Assembly (NCBI GenBank): GCA_036925085.1
Contig: JAUPFP010000001.1
Location: forward strand, 9,240,002 to 9,304,001
Direction: 5' to 3'
DNA length: 64,000 nt
Source of the DNA: Brachycybe producta
Lineage: Eukaryota; Arthropoda; Diplopoda; Playtdesmida; Andrognathidae
How positions within the stretch are numbered: position 1 is the stretch's first letter; each line of letters opens with the position of its first letter. Position numbers and translations under genes: made by a program. The notes below the pieces were generated by a model. It did no database searches, was not told where the DNA came from, and was given only the letters and a program-made list of their open reading frames with translations. Positions 11,429 through 22,985 of this stretch are shown in pieces.

Positions 11429-11699
11429 TATATTGAATGTGTCAAAATAGTTTAATACATTTTAATTTATTGCAAAGGGGCCAATAAACAAAACTTTTCT
11501 ATTAAGTTTCCAAAAGGTGTGCTGTGACACATCAGTGTGCCGTGGATTTATTTTGCTAGGTGTGCCGCGATTTCTCTAGGCAAAAAATACTGTGCCATGA
11601 ATAAAAAAAAAAGTTTGAGAACCACTGTTCTAAGGGTATATGGTGTGTGCCGCCACGTTAACTCTGCATTTCAGGGGCAATACTAAAGGCAAAGAGTGA

Positions 11700-12234
11700 A
11701 CCTAGGATATTCTATTTGTATATTGATATTATTTCAAAATATTTTCATTTTTTTGAACAAAAATTAAAAAATATCATCATTTTAACAAAATCTTATTTCA
11801 ACTGAGATGTAGATTGAAGATACTCTCAAGTGATATTGAGCTTCTTTTCTAGTTTCTAAAACACTAATCAAGTTTTTTGTTTTGTTTCCAGTATTCTTAG
11901 AATAGAAAGTTGAAAACGTGGTTCAGATTGTTCATGAACGGCTGATTTTCTAACTATTTAATCTGTTCGTTAGGAGCAAAATTATGAGAAACTAGAAAGT
12001 GTTTTAGAAACTAGAAGAGTAGCTCAAGATATTTTCATGTCGCTATATTTTAAAACAAACTTGTTATAGGCTTGATTTTAAAAGATATCAATATCAAAAT
12101 AACCTTAAGTGATCGAGCTACCCTTCTAGTTTCTAAAACACTTTTTTTTTTTTTTAAAAATTTTGCTGCTTAAAGAACGAATAACCAGAGTTCGACGGTC
12201 GTTTGCGCTTGAAAACCACCTTAAGTTTGTAATA
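11700..12234. mobile_element. Palindromic MITE family F, copy 2 plus adjoining partial copy
   Basis: At 11720-11880 only a right half is recognisable (a caagtgat, ttctagtttctaaaacac order). At 11932-12234 both halves are present: cagctgatttt-like start, actagaaagtgttttagaaa, tagctcaaga, then the inverted gagctacccttctagttt and the end aaaccaccttaa. Right-hand TTAA at 12231-12234. Non-coding. Confidence 0.65.
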
Positions 12235-12839
12235 GAAAGACAATGGTTATGATTTACATTCATGTTTTCATGAAACAAGCTAAATTGGATTTCAATTTAT
12301 TGTCTTTACGTCTTCAATTAATTTCGAATATAATCGGTGTGATTTTATTACATCTTTTGTTTCCATTATTCAATACACAAAAGATAAAAAAGAACTTGCT
12401 TAGTAAATGAATTATAAATAGCCTCCGAGAGATAAAAAGGGGCAGGGGGAGAGCGATGAGAGGTGGGGTTCCCTTACGTGTCTCTACTGATCTAATCAAT
12501 ATAATTGAATGTGTTTACATCTGCCATTATTAGAATTTATAAAACAAAGAGGAGCTCTAGAGAGAGGCTCATAAATTTGGAGGTTTTTTCTTCTTCTCCG
12601 CCTAATAGATATTTGGAGGTGGAGGCTAGGATTGATTTGATTAAATGAGGTGGGATAATGTTGATGTTAATTTGATCTCGATGGCAAAGCTTCGATACTA
12701 TATAATGTAATCTCTAAATATGTAGCCTCCATCTCCAACCATCCTAAAACATCATAATTTTATATTACTAAGTAATGAGTAGCAAATTAATAATACAATT
12801 TGATGTAATTAATTTTAATTTCTCAACATCTTTATGTTA
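12235..12839. other. Non-coding, nothing recognised
   Basis: AT-rich stretch with no supported gene. A 61-codon frame on the - strand at 12314-12499 has no domain features. Confidence 0.45.
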
Positions 12840-13169
12840 CAATCGCATTTGTTAAGGCTAACGCGGGCCAAATAAACAAGGTCTAAGTTTACGTGGGCCG
12901 CAAAAAAAAAAGATTCCATTTTTATAGAAACGTAGGTTTATTTCGAAAAGTACAGTAGAAAAAAGAACAATGTCAACGGTAAAATGAATGTTTTCTTCCT
13001 GACACTTGGCATCTCTTCTCTGCTACAATCTTTTCTACTTCAGAGGAAATGTTGTTCGCAGTGATTACTTTCAAAACTGACCCATGCAAGTTGAATGTCA
13101 GTAATCCTGAATCTGACAGGGGCTGGGCCGCAAAGATATTCGTTTTGGGCCGCGAGTTTGACATGCTTG
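12840..13169 (-). mobile_element. hAT-like MITE, copy 1 (family of 43641-43963)
   Basis: It is the reverse-complement relative of 43641-43963 along nearly its whole length. It ends at the right in cgcgagtttgacatgcttg. The left inverted repeat has decayed to aaggctaacgcgggcc. A - strand frame here ([20 protein letters not shown] then [12 protein letters not shown]) is conserved in the other copy, suggesting a remnant of the 3' end of a transposase gene; hAT transposases of the GTF2IRD2-like group end with similar VxKxxCQxS residues from memory. Confidence 0.7.
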
Positions 13170-14857
13170 TTCTACAGTGTCGCTCGGATTGATTCTTGTC
13201 TAATTATTTTATAAAAAACAGTGATGGGTGATCACTAATTAGAAATCTAAATTTGTTTCATGATTTGTTGATTTGGTCTTATTTTGTTTTTGGAAGAAAA
13301 AGAATCACACGAAAAAAATTTCATGACGAATAATATCTTTTAAAATAAACGTTATAACTTATATTGCAGTTTCAAAGTGACATAAAGTGATCAACGCTTT
13401 GGAGGTTTTATAATTTAAAATTGTTTTTGAAAAAAAAAGTCTGGTAACGTTTAGAAACAAAATTCTGTCATTTTTTTTGGTTCATTTCCCAATGGGCTGC
13501 TTAGTTTGAGAGCCGGTTTTCCATTGAGGGCCGATTATATGATGAAATTCGATTAATCATTAAGTTTTATAAATCTCAGAAGAAGAAAAAAAGGATATAA
13601 AAGCTGATGTTTTAATAATAGAAAGTCCAAAGAAACGTACATGCTGACAGATATTTGTGAAGAAAAAAAAGGAAATAATGTTAGAAAATATTAAACAGAT
13701 AAAAAATCTCGCTCGCTACGCTTGCAGAAAGTTAATTGCAAAATAGCAAGAGAAATTAACACGTTTACTGTAGGTAAAAATCATTATAAGACTAAGGGAA
13801 ATTTTCCATGGAGTTCTTTCTATATAGGCATTTTCTGTTGTAGTTCCTCACTCCTTTTAGGGTTCCTTACTCCTTTTAGGGGCTTTAAATAATTTTTTGC
13901 AATAAAAACTGTCATGAAAAGTTTATTTTTAAAAATATCATAATTATCATGATCAATTCATCATCATTTGGAATCCCATTGCGTTATTTAGTATTCTGTT
14001 TTATATTATTGATGAATGCTAACTTTAGAGATATTCAAAACATTAACTTTTCATAGGTTTTCTATAAAAGTCGATGAGTTTAACATTAGCTTTGGCTATA
14101 TTGAAGAATACACCCCCTCCCCCCCCAACCCCTTATAATTTAGGATTTTGATATACAAATAAATAAAATGGCTGATTTTGTTGCCATAGGCCTGCGTGAT
14201 TAATTTTGCTGAAAAAGAGGATGGGTGGGGATTCATGAAATGTTTTATTATTTAAAAACTACGAATCATTGACATTATTGTGTACATGTTAACTACCTTG
14301 AATGAATGAGTGAGTGACTATAGGTGGGTGGAGAATATCCGGTTAAATTTAGCCTACTAATTTGACTGTGTTTCTCTTAATTTCTTTATTTTTTTAAACA
14401 TTTTTTTTTATTTGATTGCTTCAGTTTTTTGTGTGTTTGTAAATGGACAGGATATGTTGCCTAGTGTGACATCCCTTCTCTCTCTCTCTCTCAGGTTTAC
14501 AGGGCAGGTATTGGAGGCGGTAAGGGTGAGTAAGAAGCTCTCAGATGAATGCAACAGGAGGGTTAGGGTGGTTATGATATTTGTCCATTATCCTGTTTAC
14601 AATTTCCGGTCACAAAGCCATTGAATTTTTAGTGTTGGTGTTTTTGTTGTTGTTTTGTGTGGCTGTTTTGTGAATGGTCAATATATTGTAAGTTTGTTAT
14701 GCAAATATTTAAGGTATATTATAACTATACAGAGGTTATGAACTTTACTGAGCAAAGTGTATTAATTTACCTGAATTCTGAGCCTACATAGAATAGGCAC
14801 ATCCTCAATATGAAAATTTTCTTAACCTTTTTTGTGGTAATGTGATGAATGGACATA
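13170..14857. other. Non-coding, low-complexity tracts
   Basis: No gene. Contains a two-unit repeat at about 13838-13880 (cactccttttagggttcctt), a C-rich run near 14110, a half copy of the short hairpin family of 34911-34973 at about 14010-14100, and a (CT)n tract near 14478. Confidence 0.5.
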
Positions 14858-14953
14858 CAGGGTGTCCGAAAATTATCCTTGCAAACATGGTATTAAATGA
14901 ATGGTACTGGTATTAAATGAATAAAAGTTGTAAAGATTATTTTAGACACCCTG
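14858..14953. mobile_element. 96-bp Tc1/mariner-like MITE
   Basis: The ends cagggtgtcc and ggacaccctg-type (read as gacaccctg on the right) are inverted repeats of about 20 bp with two or three differences. TA lies immediately outside each end. Too short to encode anything. The cagggtgtcc end and TA duplication fit a mariner-like deletion derivative. Confidence 0.6.
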
Positions 14954-15138
14954 TACTGTGGTTTCATTACAATATGACAAATATGCATGTTACTTATTGT
15001 TGTCTAGTTATCAATAGTATTCTAATTTCTACAGTATTTGTCCACTTAAAAAGCTGCGTCCTCACTAAAGCAACAATGAGGAAATTTGTGTTGATGTTTT
15101 ATGTTTCTTGAAAAAAGTTGCCGGTTGTTACCGAATGT

Positions 15139-15417
15139 TATGCCGGGTGCAAATTAGTCAACCAAATGAGCGAGCACCCAGCAACCAAATCATGATCACG
15201 TGATAAGAAAGTGCTTGCTGGCACACAATGGTTGCTTGCCTTGTTCCCTCTGCTGACCGTACTGAACAGAGGCTACATCCACTTACTACTGTTGCCAACA
15301 ACCAATTTGGTGCCTGCAAATGCAGTGGTGGTGCTAGTGCAGTGTCACCAGCAACAGTTGTTGGAGACTGTTGCTGGTTGCAAGCTTCCAATGTTGCCTA
15401 ATTTGCGCCTGGCCTTA
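15139..15417. mobile_element. 279-bp hAT-like MITE with 8-bp target duplication
   Basis: The left end tatgccgggtgcaaattag and the right end, reverse-complemented as taaggccaggcgcaaatta, are imperfect inverted repeats. Flanking octamers ccgaatgt (15131-15138) and cggaatgt (15418-15425) match at seven of eight positions. The interior is enriched in gttgctgg-type words and gives overlapping meaningless frames on both strands. Confidence 0.65.
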
Positions 15418-17431
15418 CGGAATGTTTCTTCACGTTTCTGTTGCCAGTAATAAAAGTTGCCGCGTGTTGCCTGTTTCCGTTTGGAACGGTAAACATCGAA
15501 GAAAAATAAGAAACACGCGCATCAACAATTTGCTACAGGAACAAATGTTCTTTCAGTGTGTACATTTTGTTGTCTAGTTCACAAAGCCTTTTAAGCCACC
15601 AACACATTAAAATGTTGCTAGGAACAAAGGTAGCATTGAAATAGAAACAAAACCCAAATATTACTCTAATTATGTTGCTTCAGTTTAGACAAAATGTTTC
15701 TACAAGTTGGTATTTGTTGGACAATTTTTGGAATATACAGCAATAACAAGCAACAAAAGGTCCCTCATTGTTGCTTCAGCTTTAAAGTGAGGCATATGCC
15801 ACACACCGTAATTTCCAAAAAAAAAAAAGTTATAACTTGTTTATTAACAGCTGATTTTCGAACTCTGAGACTGAGCATTCTTTTTGTCTTTCAGGTGCAA
15901 AAGATAGTAATAGAATAGAAATGTGATTGTTTTGCATTTCAGAATTACTATTGAGTTAGAAAACAAGTAAATATAAAAAACTACGTTTTTCGGTTCCTAG
16001 CTTTTATTTCTACTAAGACATGTTTTTTGTTTTTGTTTTTTGGACTACAGGAGTGTAATTTGTTTTATTTTGTTGAAAAGTACGTTTAATTTAAGGCACC
16101 CTCCTCCTATACCGGAGGATCCGTCAAGATTTGATATACCTGGATTAACAAGTCGCCCTAGTAGAGGAGGCTGATCTGTACAAAATGTCAGCTTTCTCTA
16201 GGTTATTGGGAAGTTGGTTAAACTAGGAGAAATAGAAATAGTCCACGCAAATGGACAATGCGGTCATGTCAAGTTAAATAAAAGCTTCTAAAAAGGGAAT
16301 TAGCAACTAAAAGGGTAGATCATGTTGATATCTTTCAAAATTAACTTTTTATAGACAAATAAAAAAGTTATTTTGAAAGATATCAACAATGCTGTTGAGC
16401 TGTCGTCCTTCTAGTTTCTAAAGTACATTCAAGTTTTATCTTCATTTTTGTGCGTGTATATCACAAGTTGACATGTAGTAAATTACTTGTTGGGGATCTC
16501 AATCTTGACGCTTTTTTATGTCATTCTCTCTCTCATGATATGAGAAGTCGTGATGATGATAACTTTGACATAATTAAGACATAAAGTAGGATTATACTGT
16601 CATTTCAAGTCGAAACAGAAAAATGTTAAAATGAAGTGTAAGAACTTCATTTAGACAAGCGTATTTAAGACCTGCTGAACAAATGTACCTATTTTTGGCA
16701 TTTGTGTGCTGTTCATGGGGGGATGATGATGATGATGAGATAGGTGTAATTGCCACCCGCGTTGTGAGTTGCGGACTGACCACCCTGAGGAGTAAAGAGT
16801 GAGCTAGCCGGGTGGTCACTTTTAAACAAAATTGCATGTCACTAAATTGTTTTTTCTTCCCCTTTTTTTTTTTCTTTTTACCTCATTTTTTCTGAAACAA
16901 AGACGTTTCACAAAAATGAAAAACCAAGGTGATTCTTTACTGTGTCAGTTCATTTTGAAGTAAATTAGTTTCAAATCTGACCCGCTTTAAAGGGCCCTTC
17001 TTAACATCTTGGAAGTTGTGCCCCATATCGTTCACTCCTTAATATTGTAGTGTCCACTGCCCCCTCTCCCTCTCCTCCTTAATCTTCTAGTACCCCCCCT
17101 GGCCCTCCTCCTCCTCTCCTTTGCAAAAGTTCTACTGACCATGAAATTGTCTCGAATAACCTTCATTTATATTTTTATATATTTTTTCTTGAGATGAAAA
17201 CAAGGTTTTTATTGAATTGTTTTTTTAGATTACTAATACCTAGATGAAAACCTGTGAAATTTACTTGTTTTTCTTTCAGGGACATACATTTTGTTGTGCC
17301 TCCGAGGCTCTGACTCTTAATACCTCGTTTCCACTACAACAACGTTAAAAAGTTAACCACAGTTAATTTTTTTAGTGGAAACGAATGTGGTTGCATGAAC
17401 CATGGTTAAATTTCTAAACAATGGAGTTAAC
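15418..17431. other. Non-coding with family F fragments
   Basis: Carries an end fragment of family F at 15838-15915 (cagctgattttcgaactctg then tgtctttcaggtgcaaaa) and a shortened palindromic copy at 16283-16455. The remainder is AT-rich with homopolymers and a (GAT)n tract near 16722. Confidence 0.5.
16283..16455. mobile_element. Palindromic MITE family F, short copy
   Basis: The centre of the palindrome is well preserved: the left arm gttgatatctttcaaaatta and its inverse ttttgaaagatatcaaca flank actttttatagaca. Outer parts (aactaaaagggtaga, ccttctagtttctaaa) are trimmed and the TTAA ends are missing. Confidence 0.65.
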
Positions 17432-17920
17432 TCAACTGCATTGATACAATGTGGTTAACCATATTATTGAATAGTTACATACGTCACTTCTTGTCTTAAA
17501 ACCCAAATTTAAGCTGCAAGCTACATGGTGGATATTGAGACACTCAATTTTTTTTGCCTGAATCGACCCTAATACTTCGATTGCACTACAAAATGAGCCA
17601 TTCGAACTGCTAGCCTTTTTCCAACGCAACTCTGAAACGATCCCACTCACACTCTCTGTGTACCCATAATATTTCCCTGTAACATCGATCCTGGCAGCAT
17701 TTCATAGGACCATTTGAACAAAGTGAACCAAGTCAGCAGTGTGGGGACTCCACACGGTGCTGCTGCAGTATTCTAAATGGGGGCGCACCAAAGTTTTGTA
17801 AGCTATACATTTAATGGGACACGATCTCAAAACCCGCTGACTAAAACATAACATTCGCTCAACATTAAGCTTCCAAGAAAGTTTTTTTACAGAACATCAA
17901 CCCTAAATACTTATGAGTCC
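17432..17920 (-). pseudogene. LINE reverse transcriptase C-terminal fossil (CR1/jockey-like)
   Basis: Read on the - strand the fragment gives [20 protein letters not shown], then a DLVHFVQ block, NAARIDVTGKYYG, and SVSGIVSELRWKK. Just upstream in shifting frames stands LSWKLNVERMLCFSQRVLRS-like sequence. This series is the conserved region after the polymerase domain of CR1/L2/jockey-type LINEs. There is an in-frame stop after QMVL and at least one frame change upstream, and both ends are missing. Old and inactive. Confidence 0.8.
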
Positions 17921-18947
17921 ACAGAAACCAGTGGTTTAGACCCCGTGTTGTAAGCCTCAATGTTACACTTAAACCAGTGGTCCAACAAACTTGATGTTGG
18001 GGGGTCATATAGGTTTGACTTTATATTAAGGTATCCCGCTGTGTATATTACCAGTATGTAGTAAAGGTGTCGCAGATTTTTTGTAGCTTACTCGTTAGGT
18101 TTAGTTAGGTTGGTTTCTTGTACTTAGTAGTTATCTAAATAAGTAAATGATATAGTTAATTTGGTTTAAATTAATTATTTTTTGTTTTATGTAACCATTA
18201 GCTTATTCATAGCATTGCACCATAATGTCTTATATGTAGGTGACGTCATACGTCCTGCCTATTTTTTCTTTTACAGACAGACAAATGATGTTTGTGGCAT
18301 GCGCCACACGGTAGGCGTGGCCAACTATGAATTATTATACAGATAATAATTTTGTTATAAATAATCGCATCTGTTTCGATATTTTTTGTGTATGTGTTGT
18401 TTTGTGTAGCTCCACTGTCTCAATTGACATTGTCCTACTTTTAGTTGAGTACTTGGAGGGTTGAGGAGGAGGGGGAGGGGGGAGGGGGTCGGTAACTAAG
18501 AATTGAATCATTGAAAAATGAGGGAAGGAAGAAAAAAAAATATCAGTGGACAGGACAGCAGCAGCAGCAGCAGGTGTTAGATTGGACTTTCTGATAGAAA
18601 ATATACAACAGGTAGCTCTTTATATGCTGCTGTTGCTGTTGCTGTTGCTGCTGATATAATCAGCATATCTTTTTTAATAGTTTTTTTTGCCATTTATGTA
18701 AGTTATGTGCCCGCGGGCCATATTTGAGCCCAAATTGTTTTTGTTTTTATTTTAGAGATAGGTTCAGGTTAGTTTTAGCCCATCACTCGCTTTGACGTTG
18801 GCCAACTAACTGTAAACGTACCACTACCAACTAAATATACTGCAGAAACATGGGTTATTTTTAAAGAGTTCACTCCGCCCTCACCATTGTTGCCAGATTC
18901 AGTCTTAAAACTAAAATCCTCATGTGGAAAAACTTTTTAGAAACAGC
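17921..18947. other. Non-coding, includes CAG/CTG inverted tracts
   Basis: No gene recognised. Notable parts are a G-rich run near 18460-18490 and the opposed triplet tracts at 18556-18653. Confidence 0.45.
18556..18653. repeat. Opposed (CAG)6 and CTG/TTG-rich triplet tracts
   Basis: Six perfect CAG units at 18556-18573 are followed about 50 bp later by a CTGCTG/TTGCTG tract at 18626-18653. The two would pair as a G/T-containing hairpin stem when single-stranded or transcribed. Confidence 0.7.
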
Positions 18948-19354
18948 GTTAAAATGGTTTATCAAACTGTGTCTTCTTATGAGCAAAATTAAGAAAGACT
19001 AGAAAGTGTTTTAGAAAAAACTAGAAGGGAAGCCAACTCAATTTTTGAATGTATTCATATTGATATTTTTCAAAATGAACTTTTTATATACAAACATTTT
19101 TAAAAAAATATCTTCTGCTTATTAAAGTTTGGTCATTTTAAAATTGACGTAAAAAGCTTATTTTCAACAGGAGAATGCCCTTAAGTGATTTGGCTACCAT
19201 TCTAGTTTTTAAAACATTTGACTTTGTTTTAAAAGATATAGAATGGTAGCCAAATCACTTGAGGGCATTTTGTCTTTCATTTTGCACCTGAAAGACAGAA
19301 TCATCAAGAGTTCCAGGGACGTTTATACTGTAGCCTACCTTAAAAACACCTTAA
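18948..19354. mobile_element. Palindromic MITE family F, copy with internal inverted duplication
   Basis: Both halves are present: gagcaaaattaag, actagaaagtgttttagaaa and actttttat at the left; cttaagtgatttggctacca, then cacctgaaagacagaatcat and an aaaaacaccttaa end at the right (TTAA 19351-19354). A second inverted copy of the gaatggtagccaaatcactt block at about 19240-19270 marks a local rearrangement. Confidence 0.7.
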
Positions 19355-19790
19355 GAAAAACTTGATGGTGTTTGTTTTAGAAACTAGAAAAGAAAAAGAA
19401 AAAGTTTATAAATAAACTTTTTGTGAAAGTTTGAAAATGACCAATTTTTTTTAATTTTCTTACGTAAAACTTTTTTTTTTTAAATGTGGAAAATGGAGGT
19501 ATTCTTAAGGTTGTTTTAAAGTTTTAACTGCCTCGCTTTTTACGTTTATAAAATTTATTATAAAAGATATCAATATTAGCAAATACCCTTGCGCGCTACC
19601 CTTCTAGCTTTTAAAAAACTTTCTAGTCTCTTTTACTTTTGCTGCTGAACCACAAAGTAATCAGCATTTGAAAATCATCTGTTCACAAACACTGTTCTAA
19701 AATACTTTAAATTTCAGCTTAAAGTTCGTTCTAAAACTAAGAAAACATAAGAGTTGTATTAACAGCTGATTGTAAATTTTCTTTCTGATA
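19355..19790. mobile_element. Palindromic MITE family F, decayed copy
   Basis: Starts gtttgttttagaaactagaa next to the preceding copy. The right half is clearer (aaaagatatcaatatt, then gcgctacccttctagctttt, then a cttttacttttgctgctgaa block). Several internal segments are out of order or lost. Confidence 0.5.
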
Positions 19791-21990
19791 AAAAGTAGAA
19801 ATTTTCTTCAAATTACGTGTAAATGTGACTTTTATCTGCCAATTGTTACAGGATGCTTATGAAAATGAGCTCACTCGGCAACACTGTTTCTTTTCGTATG
19901 CGAACTAATGTGCTGCTTATTTGAGAGTAGACTGACTGTCATTCATTCAGTTTTCAACTAGCAAAGTGGACAACTCTACATAGGGAGAGAGAGAGAGAGA
20001 GTAGTGTGCTGTGGGTATTCACTCACTCGCGTGTGTTTTTCAACTTTTTTTAAAAAAGTTTCAATGAAACTGAAAAGTTTAAAACCAAATGTTTAAAACT
20101 TTTTTTTTTAAAAAAACCAGTTATAATCAAATATAATATTGAAATTATACAGATAACACAATTGTTGATTTTCTTTTAAATTAGTAACGTGAGAAATTTA
20201 AAATGTCTAAAATTATTTTCTGAAAACTTGGTTTGAAAAAGTTAATTTTATAAAAAAAAATTTTTTTGTGCAAATGGAATTACATTAAAGCTCTGCTTTT
20301 CTATCAACTGGTAAGAATTATTATTATATATTTAAATTCTAAGTTTATTTTAATAAAATATTATAATTGAACCACATTTGAAGAGAAGTTAAGCCAATTT
20401 CTTAATAATTCTTAATTTTAATCAAAATAATTTTGAATTTTGCTTTTTACTTTTTACTTGTTTTTGTGCTGATGTCGATTTAATATTTTGTCATTGTATT
20501 TGAAATGGGTTTTCGGTGAGAATGTGGTATTTTATTTTTAATAATCCAAAGGGGTTGGGATTAGTAGCCTCTCTCTCTCTCTTTTCTAAGTGTTCTTTAG
20601 TGGCACACGCAGTACTTACCGAAATTGTGACTCACCTGTCAATGTTGTCAGATACTTTATGACAACAATGACAGGTGAATTCGTTGTTATTATAGCCCGA
20701 TGGGTGCATTTGAGAACGACTGTTCGTTGCAATTATTGGAGCAATTGTATTAACTGTAAGCTTCTAGCAAGAGCAGCATATTTACACAATCATTATGCAG
20801 CCGTTACCATCTAATGTGATGTGTAGTATCCATGATGCATCTGCTTAACTAAGTGTTCAATTCCAATCACTTCTAGTAATGGTATACTGCTTATAGTAAT
20901 TGTTATTTTAGCAATGGAGTCACTGCAGTTGATTTTAACAAACTGACCAACAGAGGCATAGGGATGGTTCTTGGCACCCGGGAACAAGGGGTTAAATTTG
21001 TACCGTCTTTTATATATATATTCCTTTATATATAATTCCTTTTTAAGGTAGAAGCCAACGTTTCGGCCCGATTTTGAGCCCAATGCTCACTGCACTCATA
21101 AATTGATAATTAAAACATATTGAATATGCATGTTTACAATAGTAGCCTGATATTTGAAAATAAACTTTTTATGACAGTTTTTGGTGAAACTTTGCTAAAC
21201 CAAAAGTTAAATATTTCCATTTTACTCGGCCCTCCTTTTTTTCGTTAGAAGTGTCAATATATACCCCTCTTAAGGACGCTCCATACCCCTTTATTTTCAG
21301 TTGTCTTGTGATGAGACATCCTATATTAGGTGTGGGCATTGGTCAAAAATACAATAATTAAATTAATTATTATTAAATACATATTATATATTAAAATATA
21401 TCACGATATCACTTGGTACTTGAAGGGAAGTTCAGAATGTGATCTAATGGCCACCGTTTTTTTTTTGTGTTAGATATGGGATGGGGTGAAATTGATACAG
21501 GAAACTGAGAACGGAAATGTTGTCATCGATGATGGGTTTCGTTTTTTTTTTAAAAAATGTAATTTGAATCTAATGAGGGAAATAGAGATACCATAACAAT
21601 ACTAGTTATGGTAAGTATGGTGACGTGACTTCTGGTCTTTGATAAAAGCACAAATAGAAGTATTATTTAGTAATTTTCTAACATACATACACAGTTCTGT
21701 CTCTGTCACCTATGCCCTCAAAGCATGTCGGGAGGTGAAGATAAAATAAACAACATTTCCTGTTTAAAAATTAATTTCTTAAAAAAATATATTAGGTACA
21801 CATTTCAAACTTATACCTGCTTTATCGTAAGAAGAAGCCTTGTGACGTCAGAAGGGTTGAGGCCGTTCTTAGCTTAATCCGGTCCCTGACGATTGTACTA
21901 TTAATGGAAAAATCACGTCAAATTAATGAATTAACTTAGAATTTTATTGTCTTGTCTGCCACACAAAAATGCACCCTCGTATATGGTGTT
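19791..21990. other. Non-coding, nothing recognised except a short hairpin
   Basis: Short frames at 20590-20814 and 20811-21083 have no domain features. A compact hairpin lies at 20633-20677. Otherwise AT-rich. Confidence 0.45.
20633..20677. repeat. Short strong hairpin
   Basis: The arms cacctgtcaatgttgtca and its inverse tgacaacaatgacaggtg pair over 18 bp with one mismatch around a 9-nt loop. No link to a known RNA family. Confidence 0.6.
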
Positions 21991-22430
21991 AGGCTGCGTT
22001 TAGACTATTCGTGCTCGTACTTGGGCTCAGTGAGGCGGCTCCTCAACAAGCCTGAGTAATGTGGACGGGCTCTCGAGCAGCAATGCAAGTAGCACGAGTA
22101 ACGCCAAGCCAGAGGTTCGTCTGGCTCTGCTCGGTGTCAGTACATCACAGAGGTGATCGTCAAGACGTGCAAGTCATTGGACGGGGACGAGCACAGTTTA
22201 GTTGACCCGCTGTACTCCTGGCGTTTCTTCCATTAATGAGTGCAGTATAATAAAACTCTTGCACTGGTAATTAAAACTTCGTCGTCGCTCATCGGATCCC
22301 CGTACGAGTCAAAGTCTCTGGAGTAACCTGAACTCTTAACCTTCAGTTGACAAGAGCAAGAGCCTGAGCCCGACAAGTCAACAAGGACACAAGCTTGAGT
22401 ACGAGCACAAGTAGTCTAAACGCACCCGTA
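21991..22430. mobile_element. MITE with about 30-bp terminal inverted repeats
   Basis: The left end ggctgcgtttagactattcg then tgctcgtactt and the right end, reverse-complemented as gggtgcgtttagactacttg then tgctcgtact, are inverted repeats. It is more GC-rich than the flanks. No transposase or clean target duplication was seen. Confidence 0.6.
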
Positions 22431-22465
22431 ATAATCCTTATATAAATAAAGTGAAGATCTGTAGG

Positions 22466-22660
22466 GGCCGCCCATAAACGAACAACTTTTAGTGGTCAAG
22501 ATAGAATGCAGAAAATGGTAGGAAACGGCGACCGGTGGCCGTGCTGTGGTTAACAATTCATTGATATGGAAGCATTAGAACCACTGGCCGTCAGTTTTGG
22601 CCACACGCCTACCACTTTTTGCAGTTCCTCTCGACCGCTAATGGTCGCTCGTCTGTTACA
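22466..22660. mobile_element. MITE related to 10065-10310
   Basis: Left cataaacgaacaacttttag then tggtcaaga, right actttttgcagttcctctcg then accgctaatggtcgctcg. These match the inner end sequences of the 10065-10310 element in inverted arrangement. The ends have decayed. Confidence 0.5.
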
Positions 22661-22749
22661 GTCTGTAATCACTCTTAAGTCAGGGAAAACTTTACCAGAT
22701 CATGTAAGGGGATGCAGAAATGTAATGTCAGCTTAGATTCTAACTCGTC

Positions 22750-22985
22750 TCACATGAGCTAAATGTATTCATTTTAAATGTGTAACTGTATTTAGTTTAA
22801 TTATAAGGACTCCATTTAAGGACATGAATCAAATAAAATTCATTTAATTATTATCTGAACAAATTGAAATGCTAAATATTTTGTTACACTAAACAGTTAT
22901 ATTGAAATACATATTGTTTCTTTGTCCTTAACAGGGCTCTGTAGAACAAGTTTAATATTTAAATGCATTTAACTTGGTAGGTGTA
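22750..22985 (+). repeat. Dispersed repeat, copy 2 (partner of 1376-1660)
   Basis: Same order of blocks as 1376-1660: aaggacatgaatcaaataaa, then acatattgtttctttg, cagggctctgtagaaca and tttaaatgcatttaa. Confidence 0.55.

Larger units (their letters stand above)
10887..11627. mobile_element. hAT-like MITE interrupted by a Tc1/mariner derivative
   Basis: The left end cagtgattcccaatgg and the right end agtttgagaaccactg form imperfect terminal inverted repeats of the hAT CAGTG type. The flanking octamers ttctgaag and ttctaagg match at six of eight positions, consistent with an 8-bp target duplication. The body is non-coding and shares gtgtgccg-rich sequence with 25497-25811. A 464-bp Tc1/mariner-like element sits inside at 10965-11428. 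Confidence 0.75.

Noticed and set aside
14493-14517. Possible tiny exon between a CT-rich acceptor-like tract and gtaagg
   Set aside because: The splice-like flanks are good, but 25 bases give no recognisable residues and it does not join any neighbouring exon.
15158-15577. Overlapping frames of 68-79 codons on both strands
   Set aside because: They lie in a hAT-like MITE and its flank, overlap each other, and have no domain features.
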